64,000 nt of DNA. It comes from Kribbella sp. NBC_00382 (GTDB lineage Bacteria; Actinomycetota; Actinomycetes; Propionibacteriales; Kribbellaceae). The notes below the pieces were generated by a model. The model made no database searches. It had not been told where the DNA came from and saw only the letters and a program-made list of their open reading frames with translations. The translations under genes were made by a program, and so were the position numbers. This document shows positions 52,311 through 61,437 of this stretch, in pieces. Location of the stretch: the NCBI RefSeq assembly GCF_036067295.1, contig NZ_CP107954.1, positions 682,001 through 746,000 on the forward strand, in the 5' to 3' direction. Position 1 is the first letter of the stretch. Each line of letters opens with the position of its first letter.

Positions 52311-53882
52311 TCAGGCTTCTGGGTCGGCCAGGCGGGGGAAGAGGGAGTCGCCCTTGACCAGGACGGAGCCGACCGGGAGCTGGGCCCAGGTGCCGGCGTC
52401 CTGGATTCGCTGGTCCTTGAGGGGGCCGAGTTTGGCTTCGGCGCCGAGGAGGGTCCAGAGCTTGGCGGCTGTCTTGGGCATCGTCGGGTTGTGCAGGACC
52501 GCGACAGCGCGGAGTACCTCGGCTGAGGTGTACAGGATGGTGGCCAGGCGAGCCTTCTGGGACTCGTCCTTCGCTACCTTCCACGGCTCCTGGTCGGAGA
52601 CGTAGCCGTTGACGGCGCCGACCAGGTCGTTGATCGCGGCGAGGGCGTCGTGGAAGGCCAGGGAGTCGATCGCCTTGTCAGCTGCGGCGACGGTCTCGGC
52701 GAGCTTGTCGGCCAGGGCCTGCTCGGCGGAACCGTGGTCGGTGGGCTCGGGGAGTTCGCCGTCGAAGTACTTGTTGACCATCGCGGCGATCCGGCTGGCC
52801 AGGTTGCCCAGGCCGTTCGCGAGCTCGGAGGTGTAGACGGCGTTCAGGTGCTCCCAGGAGAAGGAGCCGTCGGAGCCGAACTGGATCGTGCGCAGGAAGT
52901 AGTACCGGAAGGCGTCCGAGCCGAAGTGGTCGGTGATCTCCTTCGGCGCGATCGCGGTCAGCTTCGACTTGCTCATCTTCTCGCCGCCGACCAGCAGCCA
53001 GCCATGCGCGAAGACCTGCTTCGGTACCGCGACGCCCGCGGCCATCAGCATGGCCGGCCAGATCACGGCGTGGAACCGGAGGATGTCCTTGCCGACCAGG
53101 TGCACGTCGACCGGCCACAGCTCCTCGAACCGCTCCGGGTCGGTGCCGTAGCCCGCCGCGGTGACGTAGTTGAGCAGCGCGTCGATCCACACGTAGAGGA
53201 CGTGGTCCTCGTCCCACGGGACCGGGATGCCCCAGTCGAAGGTCGACCGGGTGATCGACAGGTCCTGCAGGCCCTGCTTCACGAACGAGATGACCTCGTT
53301 GCGGGCGCTCGACGGCGCGACGAAGTCCGGCTGCGACTCGTACAGCTCGATCAGCTTGTCGGCGTACGCCGAGAGCCGGAAGAAGTAGTTGGTCTCCGAG
53401 ACCGTCTCCAGCTCGGTGCCGTGGATCATGCACCGCTGGGTGCCGTCCTCGTCGGTCCGGATGTCCGCGGGGAGCTTGAACTCCTCACAGCCCACGCAGT
53501 ACAGGCCCTCGTACTCGCCCTTGTAGACGTCGCCCTTGTCGTACAGCGTCTGCCAGAAGTCCCGGACCCGCTCGGTGTGCCGCTTCTCGGTGGTCCGGAT
53601 GAAGTCGTCGTAGTCGATGTCGACGTCGACCCAGGCCGGCTTCCAGGCCTCCTCGACCAGCTTGTCCGTCCACTCCTGCGGGGTCATGCCCTGCGCCTGA
53701 GCGCTGCGCATCACCTTCTCGCCGTGCTCGTCGGTACCGGTCAGGTACCACTTGCGCTCGCCGCGCTGGGCGTGCCAACGGGTCAGGACGTCCCCGGCCA
53801 CCGTCGTGTAGGCGCTGCCGATGTGCGGCGGGGCCGTGACGTAGTAGATCGGGGTGGTGACGTAAAAGGCCTTCTCGGACAT
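52311..53882 (-). CDS. metG: Methionyl-tRNA synthetase
   Basis: 523 aa class I synthetase. AFYVTTPIYYVTAPPHIGSA carries a modified HIGH motif (HIGS); WYLTGTDEHGEKVMRSAQA, a zinc-type CVGCEEFKLPAD...CMIHG, SITRSTFDWGIPVPWDEDHV, HLVGKDILRFHAVIWPAMLM and the KMSKS loop GGEKMSKSKLTAIAP are intact, followed by the helical anticodon-binding domain. No C-terminal tRNA-binding (EMAP) domain. ATG 53882 is 6 bases after TACGCT (leaderless). It is divergent in function but co-oriented with rsmI. Confidence 0.97.
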   Translation of the reverse strand: MSEKAFYVTTPIYYVTAPPHIGSAYTTVAGDVLTRWHAQRGERKWYLTGTDEHGEKVMRSAQAQGMTPQEWTDKLVEEAWKPAWVDVDIDYDDFIRTTEKRHTERVRDFWQTLYDKGDVYKGEYEGLYCVGCEEFKLPADIRTDEDGTQRCMIHGTELETVSETNYFFRLSAYADKLIELYESQPDFVAPSSARNEVISFVKQGLQDLSITRSTFDWGIPVPWDEDHVLYVWIDALLNYVTAAGYGTDPERFEELWPVDVHLVGKDILRFHAVIWPAMLMAAGVAVPKQVFAHGWLLVGGEKMSKSKLTAIAPKEITDHFGSDAFRYYFLRTIQFGSDGSFSWEHLNAVYTSELANGLGNLASRIAAMVNKYFDGELPEPTDHGSAEQALADKLAETVAAADKAIDSLAFHDALAAINDLVGAVNGYVSDQEPWKVAKDESQKARLATILYTSAEVLRAVAVLHNPTMPKTAAKLWTLLGAEAKLGPLKDQRIQDAGTWAQLPVGSVLVKGDSLFPRLADPEA

Positions 53883-53888
53883 GGGTCA

Positions 53889-53894
53889 AGCGTA
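53889..53894 (-). promoter_or_regulatory. Leaderless -10 box of metG
   Basis: TACGCT on the minus strand lies 6 bases before ATG 53882, between rsmI and metG; no Shine-Dalgarno is seen. Confidence 0.5.
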
Positions 53895-53904
53895 GTGCGC
53901 TGGA

Positions 53905-54768
53905 CTAGGTGGCCTTACCAGGGTCTCGAGCGGCCAGTACGGCGTCGTAGACCGTCCTCTTCGGTACTCCGAACCGCTTGGCGACATCCGAGATGGCCTG
54001 CTTACGCGGTGTGCCCGCCTCCTCGTCGGCGGCGACCTCGGCGGCCAGCTCCTCCGGGCCGAGTTCCCGCGCGGACGGATCGGCACCGGCCACCACGATG
54101 GTGATCTCGCCGCGCACGCCGTCCACCGCCCACTCGGCCAGCTCGGCGGCCGTGCCACGCTTGACCTCTTCATAGGTCTTGGTGAGCTCGCGGCAGACCG
54201 CAGTACGGCGATCCTTGCCGAGCGCGTCGGCCAGATCCTGGAGGGAGGCGGCCAATCGGTGCGGCGCCTCGAAGAAGATCATCGTGCGCTGCTCCCGGGC
54301 AAGCTCGGTGAACCGCTTGGACCGCTCGGCCGACTTCCGCGGCAGGAATCCCTCGAAGGTGAACCGGTCCACCGGCAGCCCGCTCAACGCGAGCGCGGTC
54401 AACACCGCGGACGGGCCCGGTACTGCGGTGACGTCAACGCCGGCCTCGATCGCGGCAGCCACCAGCCGGTACCCCGGATCCGACACACTCGGCATCCCCG
54501 CGTCGGTCACCACCGCCACCGTCTGCCCCTCGAGCAGTACGGCGACCAGCTCATCGGTCCGCTGCCGCTCGTTCCCCTCGAAGAAGCTGACGACCCGCCC
54601 GCTGACGACGATCCCCAACTCACTCGTCAGCCGCTTCAACCGCCGGGTGTCCTCCGCGGCCACCACGTCCACTTCCCCTAACACCCGCCGCAACCGCGCA
54701 GACGCGTCCGAAAAGTCCCCAATAGGAGTCCCCACCAACACCAATCGCCCGGTCACACCCGCCATCAT
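53905..54768 (-). CDS. rsmI: 16S rRNA (C1402-2'-O)-methyltransferase
   Basis: 287 aa SAM-dependent tetrapyrrole-methylase-fold enzyme. GRLVLVGTPIGDFSDASAR, VVAAEDTRRLKRL, VVSFFEGNERQRTDELV, AVVTDAGMPSVSDPGYRLV, VPGPSAVLTALALSGLPVDR and FFEAPHRLAASLQDL are diagnostic. The C-terminal helix-turn-helix-like part (SDVAKRFGVPKRTVYDAVLA) is typical for RsmI. ATG 54768 or the adjacent ATG 54765. Divergent from the mannosyltransferase. Confidence 0.97.
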   Translation of the reverse strand: MMAGVTGRLVLVGTPIGDFSDASARLRRVLGEVDVVAAEDTRRLKRLTSELGIVVSGRVVSFFEGNERQRTDELVAVLLEGQTVAVVTDAGMPSVSDPGYRLVAAAIEAGVDVTAVPGPSAVLTALALSGLPVDRFTFEGFLPRKSAERSKRFTELAREQRTMIFFEAPHRLAASLQDLADALGKDRRTAVCRELTKTYEEVKRGTAAELAEWAVDGVRGEITIVVAGADPSARELGPEELAAEVAADEEAGTPRKQAISDVAKRFGVPKRTVYDAVLAARDPGKAT

Positions 54769-54806
54769 CGCAGCCGGGGAGGCGGTGGTACCGCATCCTC
54801 CGTACG

Positions 54807-56471
54807 ATGGCCGACGTGACTGCCGTGATCGAGGACGAGTCTGAGGCTGAGGCCGACGCGCGCGAGACGCTGGGGCGGGACGTTCTGGGCAGACGGTTGC
54901 CGCCGCTCAAGGAGCGGCTTTACCCGCCGATGCCGAAGGACTTCGAGGGTGGCTGGATCGCGACGCTGGCGATCACCGCGCTGGCCGCGATCCTGCGGTT
55001 CTGGAACCTCGGCAACCCGGTGAAGTTCGTCTTCGACGAGACGTACTACGCCAAGGACGCGTACTCGCTGCTCAAGCACGGCTATGCGCTGCAGTTCATC
55101 GACAAGCCGGAGGGGGCCGCCGACAAGGCGATCCTGGCCGGCAACCTGGACGTCTTCAAGACCACCCCGAGCCTGACCGTGCACCCCGAGGTCGGCAAGT
55201 GGATGATCGCGGCCGGCGAGCAGCTGTTCGGGATGAACACCTTCGGCTGGCGGTTCATGCCGGCGCTCTTCGGCACGCTGACTGTTCTGCTGGTCATTCG
55301 GACCGTACGCCGGATGACGCGATCGACCCTGATCGGCTGTATCGCCGGTCTGCTGCTCGCCGTCGACGGCCTGCACTTCGTGATGTCGCGGGTCGCGCTG
55401 CTGGACATCTTCCTGGCCTTCTGGCTGGTCGCCGCGATCTCCTGCCTGGTGGCAGACCGCGACTGGACCCGCCGCCGGCACGCGGACTCCCTCGAGCACC
55501 GCGACGGCAGCCGCAAGATCGGCCGCTGGCTGCTGCTCCGTCCGTGGCGTCTCGCCGCCGGCGTCTGCTTCGGCCTGGCGCTCGGCACCAAGTGGTCCGC
55601 GGTCTGGGTGATGGCCGGCTTCGGCATCCTCGTCTTCGCCTGGGACCTCGGCGCCCGGCGTGCGCTCGGAGCCCGGTACGCCTTCATCAAGTCGGTCTTC
55701 GTCGACGGCCTGCCCGCGTTCGTCAGCATCGTGCTCCTCGCCGGTATCACCTACACCGCGACCTGGACCGGCTGGCTGCTGCACGACAACGCCTACGACC
55801 ACGACTACGCCGCGAACCATCCGGCGCAGGGCGTGATGAAGGTGGTCCCGGACGATTTCCGGTCGCTGATCCACTACCACCAGGAAGTACTCGCCTTCCA
55901 CACCGGCGACTACATCAAGAAGGCCACCCACCCGTACCAGTCGCACCCAGCCGGCTGGCCGATCATCGCCCGGCCGATCGGGTTCGACGCGGTCAACGAC
56001 ATCAAGCCCGGTACCGACGGCTGCACCGCGCCGGCCGGGGTGAACTGCCTGTCGGTGATCTCTGCCGTCGGTACGCCGCTGCTGTGGTGGGCCGGCGCCT
56101 TGGCGCTGATCGCCTCGCTGGTGTTCTGGATCGCGCAACGCGACTGGCGGTTCGGGATCCCGATCGTCGGCTTCTTCACCTGCTGGATCCCATGGTTCTT
56201 CTTCGACGACCGGCCGATCTTCTTCTTCTACGCCGTCACGATGATCCCGTTCACCTGTATGGCGCTGGCGATGGTGCTGGGCAAGATCCTCGGCCCGGCG
56301 AAGCAGGCGCTCCAGGCATCGACGCCGCGCCGGCTGATCGGCAGCGCGGTCGTCGGCGCTTTCGTCGTACTGGTCGTGCTGAACTTCGCCTACATCTGGC
56401 CGATCCTGACCGACAAGGTGATGCCGCATCCGGACTGGCTGAACCGCATGTGGTTCAAGTCCTGGATCTAG
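54807..56471 (+). CDS. Dolichyl-phosphate-mannose-protein mannosyltransferase (PMT family)
   Basis: 554 aa GT-C enzyme (GT39) transferring mannose from polyprenyl-P-mannose to secreted proteins. The first extracytoplasmic loop has the catalytic acidic motif KFVFDETYYAKDAYSLLKHG; TVHPEVGKWMIAAGEQLFG, VLLVIRTVRRMTRS, VMSRVALLDIFLAFWLVAA and the C-terminal membrane block (FCTCWIPWFF-like, DDRPIFFFYAVTMIPFTCMA) follow. The rsmI/pmt divergent pair is conserved in actinobacteria (Rv1002c-Rv1003). ATG 54807 is used; TACGAT 7 bases before GTG 54816 suggests a leaderless start three codons later. Confidence 0.95.
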   Translation: MADVTAVIEDESEAEADARETLGRDVLGRRLPPLKERLYPPMPKDFEGGWIATLAITALAAILRFWNLGNPVKFVFDETYYAKDAYSLLKHGYALQFIDKPEGAADKAILAGNLDVFKTTPSLTVHPEVGKWMIAAGEQLFGMNTFGWRFMPALFGTLTVLLVIRTVRRMTRSTLIGCIAGLLLAVDGLHFVMSRVALLDIFLAFWLVAAISCLVADRDWTRRRHADSLEHRDGSRKIGRWLLLRPWRLAAGVCFGLALGTKWSAVWVMAGFGILVFAWDLGARRALGARYAFIKSVFVDGLPAFVSIVLLAGITYTATWTGWLLHDNAYDHDYAANHPAQGVMKVVPDDFRSLIHYHQEVLAFHTGDYIKKATHPYQSHPAGWPIIARPIGFDAVNDIKPGTDGCTAPAGVNCLSVISAVGTPLLWWAGALALIASLVFWIAQRDWRFGIPIVGFFTCWIPWFFFDDRPIFFFYAVTMIPFTCMALAMVLGKILGPAKQALQASTPRRLIGSAVVGAFVVLVVLNFAYIWPILTDKVMPHPDWLNRMWFKSWI

Positions 56472-56480
56472 TGCAGGGCA

Positions 56481-57158
56481 CTAGTGCAGGTGGCCGTGGC
56501 CATGGCCGCCTTGGTCGCGGAAGCGCCTCCTGTGGCGCTTGGAGCTGGTCTGGCCGCCCACGCCGCCGAACAGCGCGAGGCCCTTGACCACAACGACGGG
56601 TGCGTTCGGGTCGGGTGACTCGCCGCCCCGGGCGCCGAAGCCGCCGAAGATGCCGACACCTTCGTTGCGGACCTCGACGCTGTCCGGCACGGTGATGTCG
56701 ATCCCGCCGAACATCGCGAACGCCCAGATCGTCACCTCGCGGCCCTCGAAGACGGCATCCGTCATGTCCAGGTCGTACCCGCCGAAGACGCAGATCGCGT
56801 TGGTCCGCCGCCGCACCCGCCAGCGACCCTTCCGCTCACCGCCCCCGAAGATGCCGACCAGCGACTCGAAACTGTCCGCCGGGTTGGCCGGCTCCTCGAT
56901 CGGCACCGGACTGTTCGAGTGCTGCGAGGCAGCCACCGGCTGGAACGGCTGACCCGGTACCGCGAGGTCCTGCGTGATCGGCTCGAGCTCACCCAACGTC
57001 CTGGCCTGCAACGTCTGCTCCAGCCGCTCGGAGTGCTCCTCCTGCGTCAGCCGCCCGGTCATCAGCGCATCGCGCAGAACATCCACGACCTGATCCCGAT
57101 CGGTATCGGAGGCCCGCAGATGAGCATGCGGATTCTGGCGCTCGGGCAGATTGTCCAT
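56481..57158 (-). CDS. DUF1707 / LiaF-like cell-envelope sensor protein
   Basis: 225 aa. DUF1707 at ~residues 8-60 (LRASDTDRDQVVDVLRDALM, TGRLTQEEHSERLEQTLQAR) and a C-terminal cell-wall-active-antibiotics-response beta domain (AICVFGGYDLDMTDAVFEGR, VTIWAFAMFGGIDITVPDSV). No membrane helix, unlike LiaF itself. His-rich tail (HGHGHLH). Role probably in envelope-stress signalling. ATG 57158 is 8 bases after TATCGT. Confidence 0.9.
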   Translation of the reverse strand: MDNLPERQNPHAHLRASDTDRDQVVDVLRDALMTGRLTQEEHSERLEQTLQARTLGELEPITQDLAVPGQPFQPVAASQHSNSPVPIEEPANPADSFESLVGIFGGGERKGRWRVRRRTNAICVFGGYDLDMTDAVFEGREVTIWAFAMFGGIDITVPDSVEVRNEGVGIFGGFGARGGESPDPNAPVVVVKGLALFGGVGGQTSSKRHRRRFRDQGGHGHGHLH

Positions 57159-57263
57159 AATCCCGAACGATATCCCCACCCCACCCCCACCGAAACGAGA
57201 TTTCCCCCGATCTCAGGGTCCACCCAGGGCCTTCACCGAGTTATGAAGGCCCTCCAGCAGTGG

Positions 57264-60134
57264 TCAGCTGACCTTCACGATCCTTTGCGGGCTGAGGGCC
57301 TGGGCGTGGTCCGCGTCGGCGGTGAAGAGGACGCGGTACGCGAAGGAGCCTCGGGTCGTCGGCTTGATGCCGAAGGCGTAGCCACCCGTGGTGCTCAGTT
57401 TGACCGAGGCGATGTTCTTCCAGGTCTTGGCTGAGTAGAGCTGCAGGGATACGAGCTTGCCTGCGTGGGCCGGCGTGACGACTCCGGAGAAGCGCGCCGT
57501 CTTACCGAGCGTGATGGCGGTCGGCGACAGGACCGAGGTGACGGTCGGCGCGACGGCGACGTTGAGGTCGGCGGTGCGGGTTCCCATCAGGTCGGCGTCA
57601 CCGACGAAGACCATCGTGTAGACCGAGGACGTGGTCGGTTTGATCGCGTAGCTGACCGCGCCGGTCGAGCTGGTCGTCAGCGTGGTGATCAGCTTGAGCG
57701 CCGCCACGTTCTTGGCCCGGCCGTACAGCTGTACCGGCAGACCCGCGAACGCCTTGTTGTCGATCCGCAGCACGCTGCCCTTGAGCGTGATCGTGCCGCC
57801 GTAGTTGATCGCCGCAGCAGTCGTCGTGATGCTCGACTTGACCCCGTTGACCGCCTTCGAGGAGATCGGGCTGATCTTGCCGCCCTTGTCCTTCACCCAG
57901 CCGGCGTACGTGTACGTCGTCGCCGCCTTGAGACCGGTCACTTTGAACGACGTCCCGGTACCGGCGTAGACGGCCGTACCGGTGTTGATCGTCGGGGCGA
58001 CGCCACCGACGTTCTGCCGGATGATCACCTGGTCGAGATCCGTGATGTCCGGGATCGTCCACGACACGTTCGCGGCCAGGTACGCCCCGGTCGCGGTGAA
58101 CGTCGTGAGCTTCGGCGGGATCAGGTCGCTCGTGTTGAAGACCGTCTGGATCGACGCCAGCGGCGTGCCACCCGTCTCCTCCACACCATCGACGACGATC
58201 TTGTACGCCGTTGCCTCCGGCAAAGGAGCGGTCGGCGTGATGGTCGCCTTCAGCGTCGCCGGGTCGTAGGCAACAGTCGCGGGCACCGTGGCCCCCGTCT
58301 TACCGTTCTGCAGCTTGACCGTGCCGGCGGTGACCGTCGACTCGACGACCGCACGAGCGAACGTCACCACGGGCTTGGTGTCCGGGGTGGCGACCGAGGA
58401 CAGATGAGCGGGCGTGACGTCCCGGATCGGGTACGCCGGAGCAGTGCTCGTCCCGCCGGAACCCGCCTCGGTGACGGACAGGCTGTACGACCGGCTGTCC
58501 CAGGACCCGTTGTTGTTGCGGACCGCGATGTACGTCTGGCCAACGGCGGCGCTGACGTCGACGGACGCGGTCAGCGGACCCCAGATCGGCTCCTTCGTGG
58601 TCGGGTTGATCGGCGGGAAGGCGTTCACCTTGTGGCCGAGCGATTGCAGGTCGGCGTTGTAGACGTCGACCTCCGGGCCGACGTTCGCCCAGTTCTGGTT
58701 CCGCTCGTCGAAGGACGGGCCGGTCACCGAGACCCGCAGGTTGCGCGCGGCCTCGGAGTTGATCGAGTACCAGTCGACGTCGCCCTCGGTGCTGATCAGC
58801 CCCGACACGGGAGTCAGGCCGACATGGGTCGAGCGGGACGGCTGGTCGTTGCCGTCGGCAGCGCCGCCGGTGAAGTCCGTCGTCGTCTTGCCACCGAGGG
58901 CCGCGTACGCGTCCACGATGCCGGCGCCGTAGTACTGGTCGAAGCCGCGCGGACCGGCGTCACGGGACAGCGCCATCAGGCGCTGACGGATCTGGGCCGG
59001 CGTGAACGCGGGGTACTTGTTGCGGACCATGGCCGCGATTCCGGTGACGACCGGCGCGGAGCACGAAGTACCGGTGCAGTACCAGTACGGCAGGTAGTCC
59101 GGGTCCGTGAGTGCGCGCGGGCCGGTGCTCAGCAGGTGGGTGCCTGGGGCAGCGATGTCGACCCAGTCGCCGAACGAGCTGAAGTCGGACAGCTTGCCCC
59201 GCGGGTCGGTGGCCGCGACCGCGATCACCTCCGGGTAGGAGGCCGGGTACTGCAGGAGCGAGCTGCCGTCATTGCCAGCAGCAACCACTACCACGACCCC
59301 GTCGGCGACGGCCTGCGCGATCGCGTCGTGCAGGACCGGATCGTCCTGGTCGCTACCGAGCGACATGTTCACGACGCGGGCGCCGTGCTGGACTGCCCAG
59401 TTGAGGCCCTTGATGATGTCGGAGTCGAAACCGGAGCCCTCGTTGTCGAGCACCTTGACCGGCATCGCCTTCGCCGACCACGCGGTACCGGCGACGCCGA
59501 TCGCGTTGTTGCCGGCCGCGGCGATCAGGCCGAGCGTCATCGTGCCGTGGCCCTCGTCGTCGATCGGCTGGCTGGCCGGCGTGATGGCGTTGTAGCCGGT
59601 GACGAGGTGGCCGGCCAGGTCCGGGTGGCCGAGGTCGACGCCGGTGTCGAGCACCGCGACGATCTGGTTGCCGGATGACTTGGACAGGTCCCAGGCCTGC
59701 GGCAGCCGGACAGTGCTCGCGAAGAGCGACTGGTCCTCGCCGTAGAACTCGTCGTTCGGGATGGCCGAGATGTGCCGCTTGTAGTTCAGCGAGGCCAGCT
59801 CGACGGTCGGGTCGGCCTTGACCTTCTTCAGCAGCTCCGGCGCGGGCACCTCACCGGTGACCTCGATGGTCTCGGCGGTGACCGAGTCGTCGGTCTTGCT
59901 CTTGAACCGCGACAGCGCCGACTGCCGGGCCGCCTTGGTGGCGGTCGGCTTGAACTTCACCACGACCGAGTTCGGGTCGTACTTCGGCCCGGACGCGTCG
60001 TGGGCCTTGAACTTCGGGGTGTAGGGGCCCGGTTGGGCCGCTTGGCTGGCGGAACCGGTGACGGCTACCAGCGTGGCTGCGACCAGGGCGGCAGGGATGC
60101 CGAGGCGCAGGAGATGGGCAGGACGGAAGGACAC
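57264..60134 (-). CDS. Secreted subtilisin-family (S8) serine protease with C-terminal Ig-like domains
   Basis: 956 aa. Signal peptide (LGIPAALVAATLVAVTGSAS, cleavage near AQA), an I9-type propeptide, S8 catalytic domain with Asp in VAVLDTGVDLGHPDLAGH, His in DDEGHGTMTLG, Asn in VVAAGNDGSS and Ser in GTSCSAPVVTGIAAM. Then a PPC-like beta domain (VSGLISTEGDVDWYSINSEA), a Big_5-like Ig domain (PVVTFARAVVESTVTAGTVK), an FN3 domain (TYTYAGWVKDKGGKISPISS) and two Ig-like repeats (IKPTTSSVYTMVFVGDAD and IKPTTRGSFAYRVLFTADAD). A typical extracellular protease of a soil actinomycete. GTG 60134 follows a G-run. Confidence 0.95.
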   Translation of the reverse strand: MSFRPAHLLRLGIPAALVAATLVAVTGSASQAAQPGPYTPKFKAHDASGPKYDPNSVVVKFKPTATKAARQSALSRFKSKTDDSVTAETIEVTGEVPAPELLKKVKADPTVELASLNYKRHISAIPNDEFYGEDQSLFASTVRLPQAWDLSKSSGNQIVAVLDTGVDLGHPDLAGHLVTGYNAITPASQPIDDEGHGTMTLGLIAAAGNNAIGVAGTAWSAKAMPVKVLDNEGSGFDSDIIKGLNWAVQHGARVVNMSLGSDQDDPVLHDAIAQAVADGVVVVVAAGNDGSSLLQYPASYPEVIAVAATDPRGKLSDFSSFGDWVDIAAPGTHLLSTGPRALTDPDYLPYWYCTGTSCSAPVVTGIAAMVRNKYPAFTPAQIRQRLMALSRDAGPRGFDQYYGAGIVDAYAALGGKTTTDFTGGAADGNDQPSRSTHVGLTPVSGLISTEGDVDWYSINSEAARNLRVSVTGPSFDERNQNWANVGPEVDVYNADLQSLGHKVNAFPPINPTTKEPIWGPLTASVDVSAAVGQTYIAVRNNNGSWDSRSYSLSVTEAGSGGTSTAPAYPIRDVTPAHLSSVATPDTKPVVTFARAVVESTVTAGTVKLQNGKTGATVPATVAYDPATLKATITPTAPLPEATAYKIVVDGVEETGGTPLASIQTVFNTSDLIPPKLTTFTATGAYLAANVSWTIPDITDLDQVIIRQNVGGVAPTINTGTAVYAGTGTSFKVTGLKAATTYTYAGWVKDKGGKISPISSKAVNGVKSSITTTAAAINYGGTITLKGSVLRIDNKAFAGLPVQLYGRAKNVAALKLITTLTTSSTGAVSYAIKPTTSSVYTMVFVGDADLMGTRTADLNVAVAPTVTSVLSPTAITLGKTARFSGVVTPAHAGKLVSLQLYSAKTWKNIASVKLSTTGGYAFGIKPTTRGSFAYRVLFTADADHAQALSPQRIVKVS

Positions 60135-60228
60135 AGGACCCCCCCAGGGTCTTCAGAAGTGACAATGAGCCGGAGTATGGCAGAGGTACGGACCAGAATT
60201 CGCGCCGGTTTCCTGTCAATAGCTGCAA

Positions 60229-61437
60229 CTAGCTTTGAACTTCGGGCCTTAACCGCAAGGCGAGGAGAACGCCACCGAGGGTGACGGCCCCGAAAATCAG
60301 CGCCAGCCCGGGATATCCCCCGAGACCCAGGCCGAGACCACCCAGCGCAGCGCCCAGGAACGTGCCCATGCTCATGCCTGCGGCGTTGACGCTGAGCGCC
60401 GAGCCGCGGAGGTCGCCACTTCGGCGTACCAGCAGAGTCGTGACGCAGGCTGCGACGGTGGCGTGGGCCGCGCCCATGAGTGAGGTCAGCAGGAGGGTGA
60501 GCGGGAGGCTCGGGGTGAAGTAGAAGGCCGAGACGGCGACGAGGGCCGTCAGGAGACCCAAGAGGAGGGTCTTCTCAGGGCGGACGGCCGCCACGAGATA
60601 CCGGCCCGCGAAGAGGTTTCCCAGGAAGAAGGACGCGCCGCTGAGGGACCAGACGAGGGCGAACCAGCCGGGAGCCAGGTCGAACTTCTCGTCGTAGAAC
60701 GCTGCCAGGTAGGCGAGGTAGCCCATGAAGGCCGCCGTCCGCAGCATCGCTACGCCCAGGAGAGGCAGCGCTCCCGGGATGTGCGCCAGAGCCCGGTACG
60801 TCGCCAAGTAGCTCGTCCGTTGCGTCGGCTTCAGCGGCGACTTCCGGCCCCGGCCGCGCCAGAAGAAGGCGGTCGAAAGGGTCAGTGAGATGGCCGAGGC
60901 AGCCAGCAGGTTGCCGCGCCAGCCCCAGAACAGGCCCGGTACTGCGAGCACGGGCGCCGCCAGCATCGCCATCATCGAAGTGGTTGCCGAGACCAACGTT
61001 GCCGCACGACCCGCAGCAGCAGGAGTCCTGAACCGGTCGGCCGCCGCCGCGCCGATCGACGGGCCGAGGATCGAGGTCGAGGCGCCGATCAGCAGGCAGA
61101 AGGTGGCAAGTGCAAAGACGTTGCCGATGGCACCTAGAGCGGCAGAGATGCCCAGCAGGGCGAGGCCACCGGCGGCGACCAGTTCCCGCGCCAACCGGTC
61201 GATGAGCGGCGCGAGCGCGATGCCGACAATGAGGGCTGCGAGGCCTCCGAGGCCCCGCAGTCCACCGATCTCGGCGACGCTCCCGTCCGCGGCCGCCGCG
61301 ATCGGGACCAGGTACATCCCGAAGACGGTGAACGGAATCAGGCTGACCGTGGAGGCAAGCAGGAACGGCCACAGCCGCTTGGCCATCCGCCAATCGCCTG
61401 GTACTTCTCCTGTCCTGCGTACTTCGGTGGTGCTCAC
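60229..61437 (-). CDS. MFS transporter, last gene of the metabolite operon
   Basis: 402 aa with 12 predicted helices (FLLASTVSLIPFTVFGMYLV, LGGLAALIVGIALAPLIDRL, and so on to YPGLALIFGAVTLGGVLLAL). Motif A-like GxxxDRxxRE variant is seen in LAPLIDRLARELVAAGG. Belongs to the drug-efflux type (arabinose-efflux/DHA1-like). GTG 61437 overlaps the preceding stop (GTGA), so it is coupled to the DUF364 gene; likely exports the pathway product. Confidence 0.93.
   Translation of the reverse strand: MSTTEVRRTGEVPGDWRMAKRLWPFLLASTVSLIPFTVFGMYLVPIAAAADGSVAEIGGLRGLGGLAALIVGIALAPLIDRLARELVAAGGLALLGISAALGAIGNVFALATFCLLIGASTSILGPSIGAAAADRFRTPAAAGRAATLVSATTSMMAMLAAPVLAVPGLFWGWRGNLLAASAISLTLSTAFFWRGRGRKSPLKPTQRTSYLATYRALAHIPGALPLLGVAMLRTAAFMGYLAYLAAFYDEKFDLAPGWFALVWSLSGASFFLGNLFAGRYLVAAVRPEKTLLLGLLTALVAVSAFYFTPSLPLTLLLTSLMGAAHATVAACVTTLLVRRSGDLRGSALSVNAAGMSMGTFLGAALGGLGLGLGGYPGLALIFGAVTLGGVLLALRLRPEVQS

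Noticed and set aside
54765-56429. Minus-strand open frame (554 codons) opposite the mannosyltransferase
   Set aside because: Exact antisense of a well-recognised membrane enzyme; D/R/Q-rich shadow translation.
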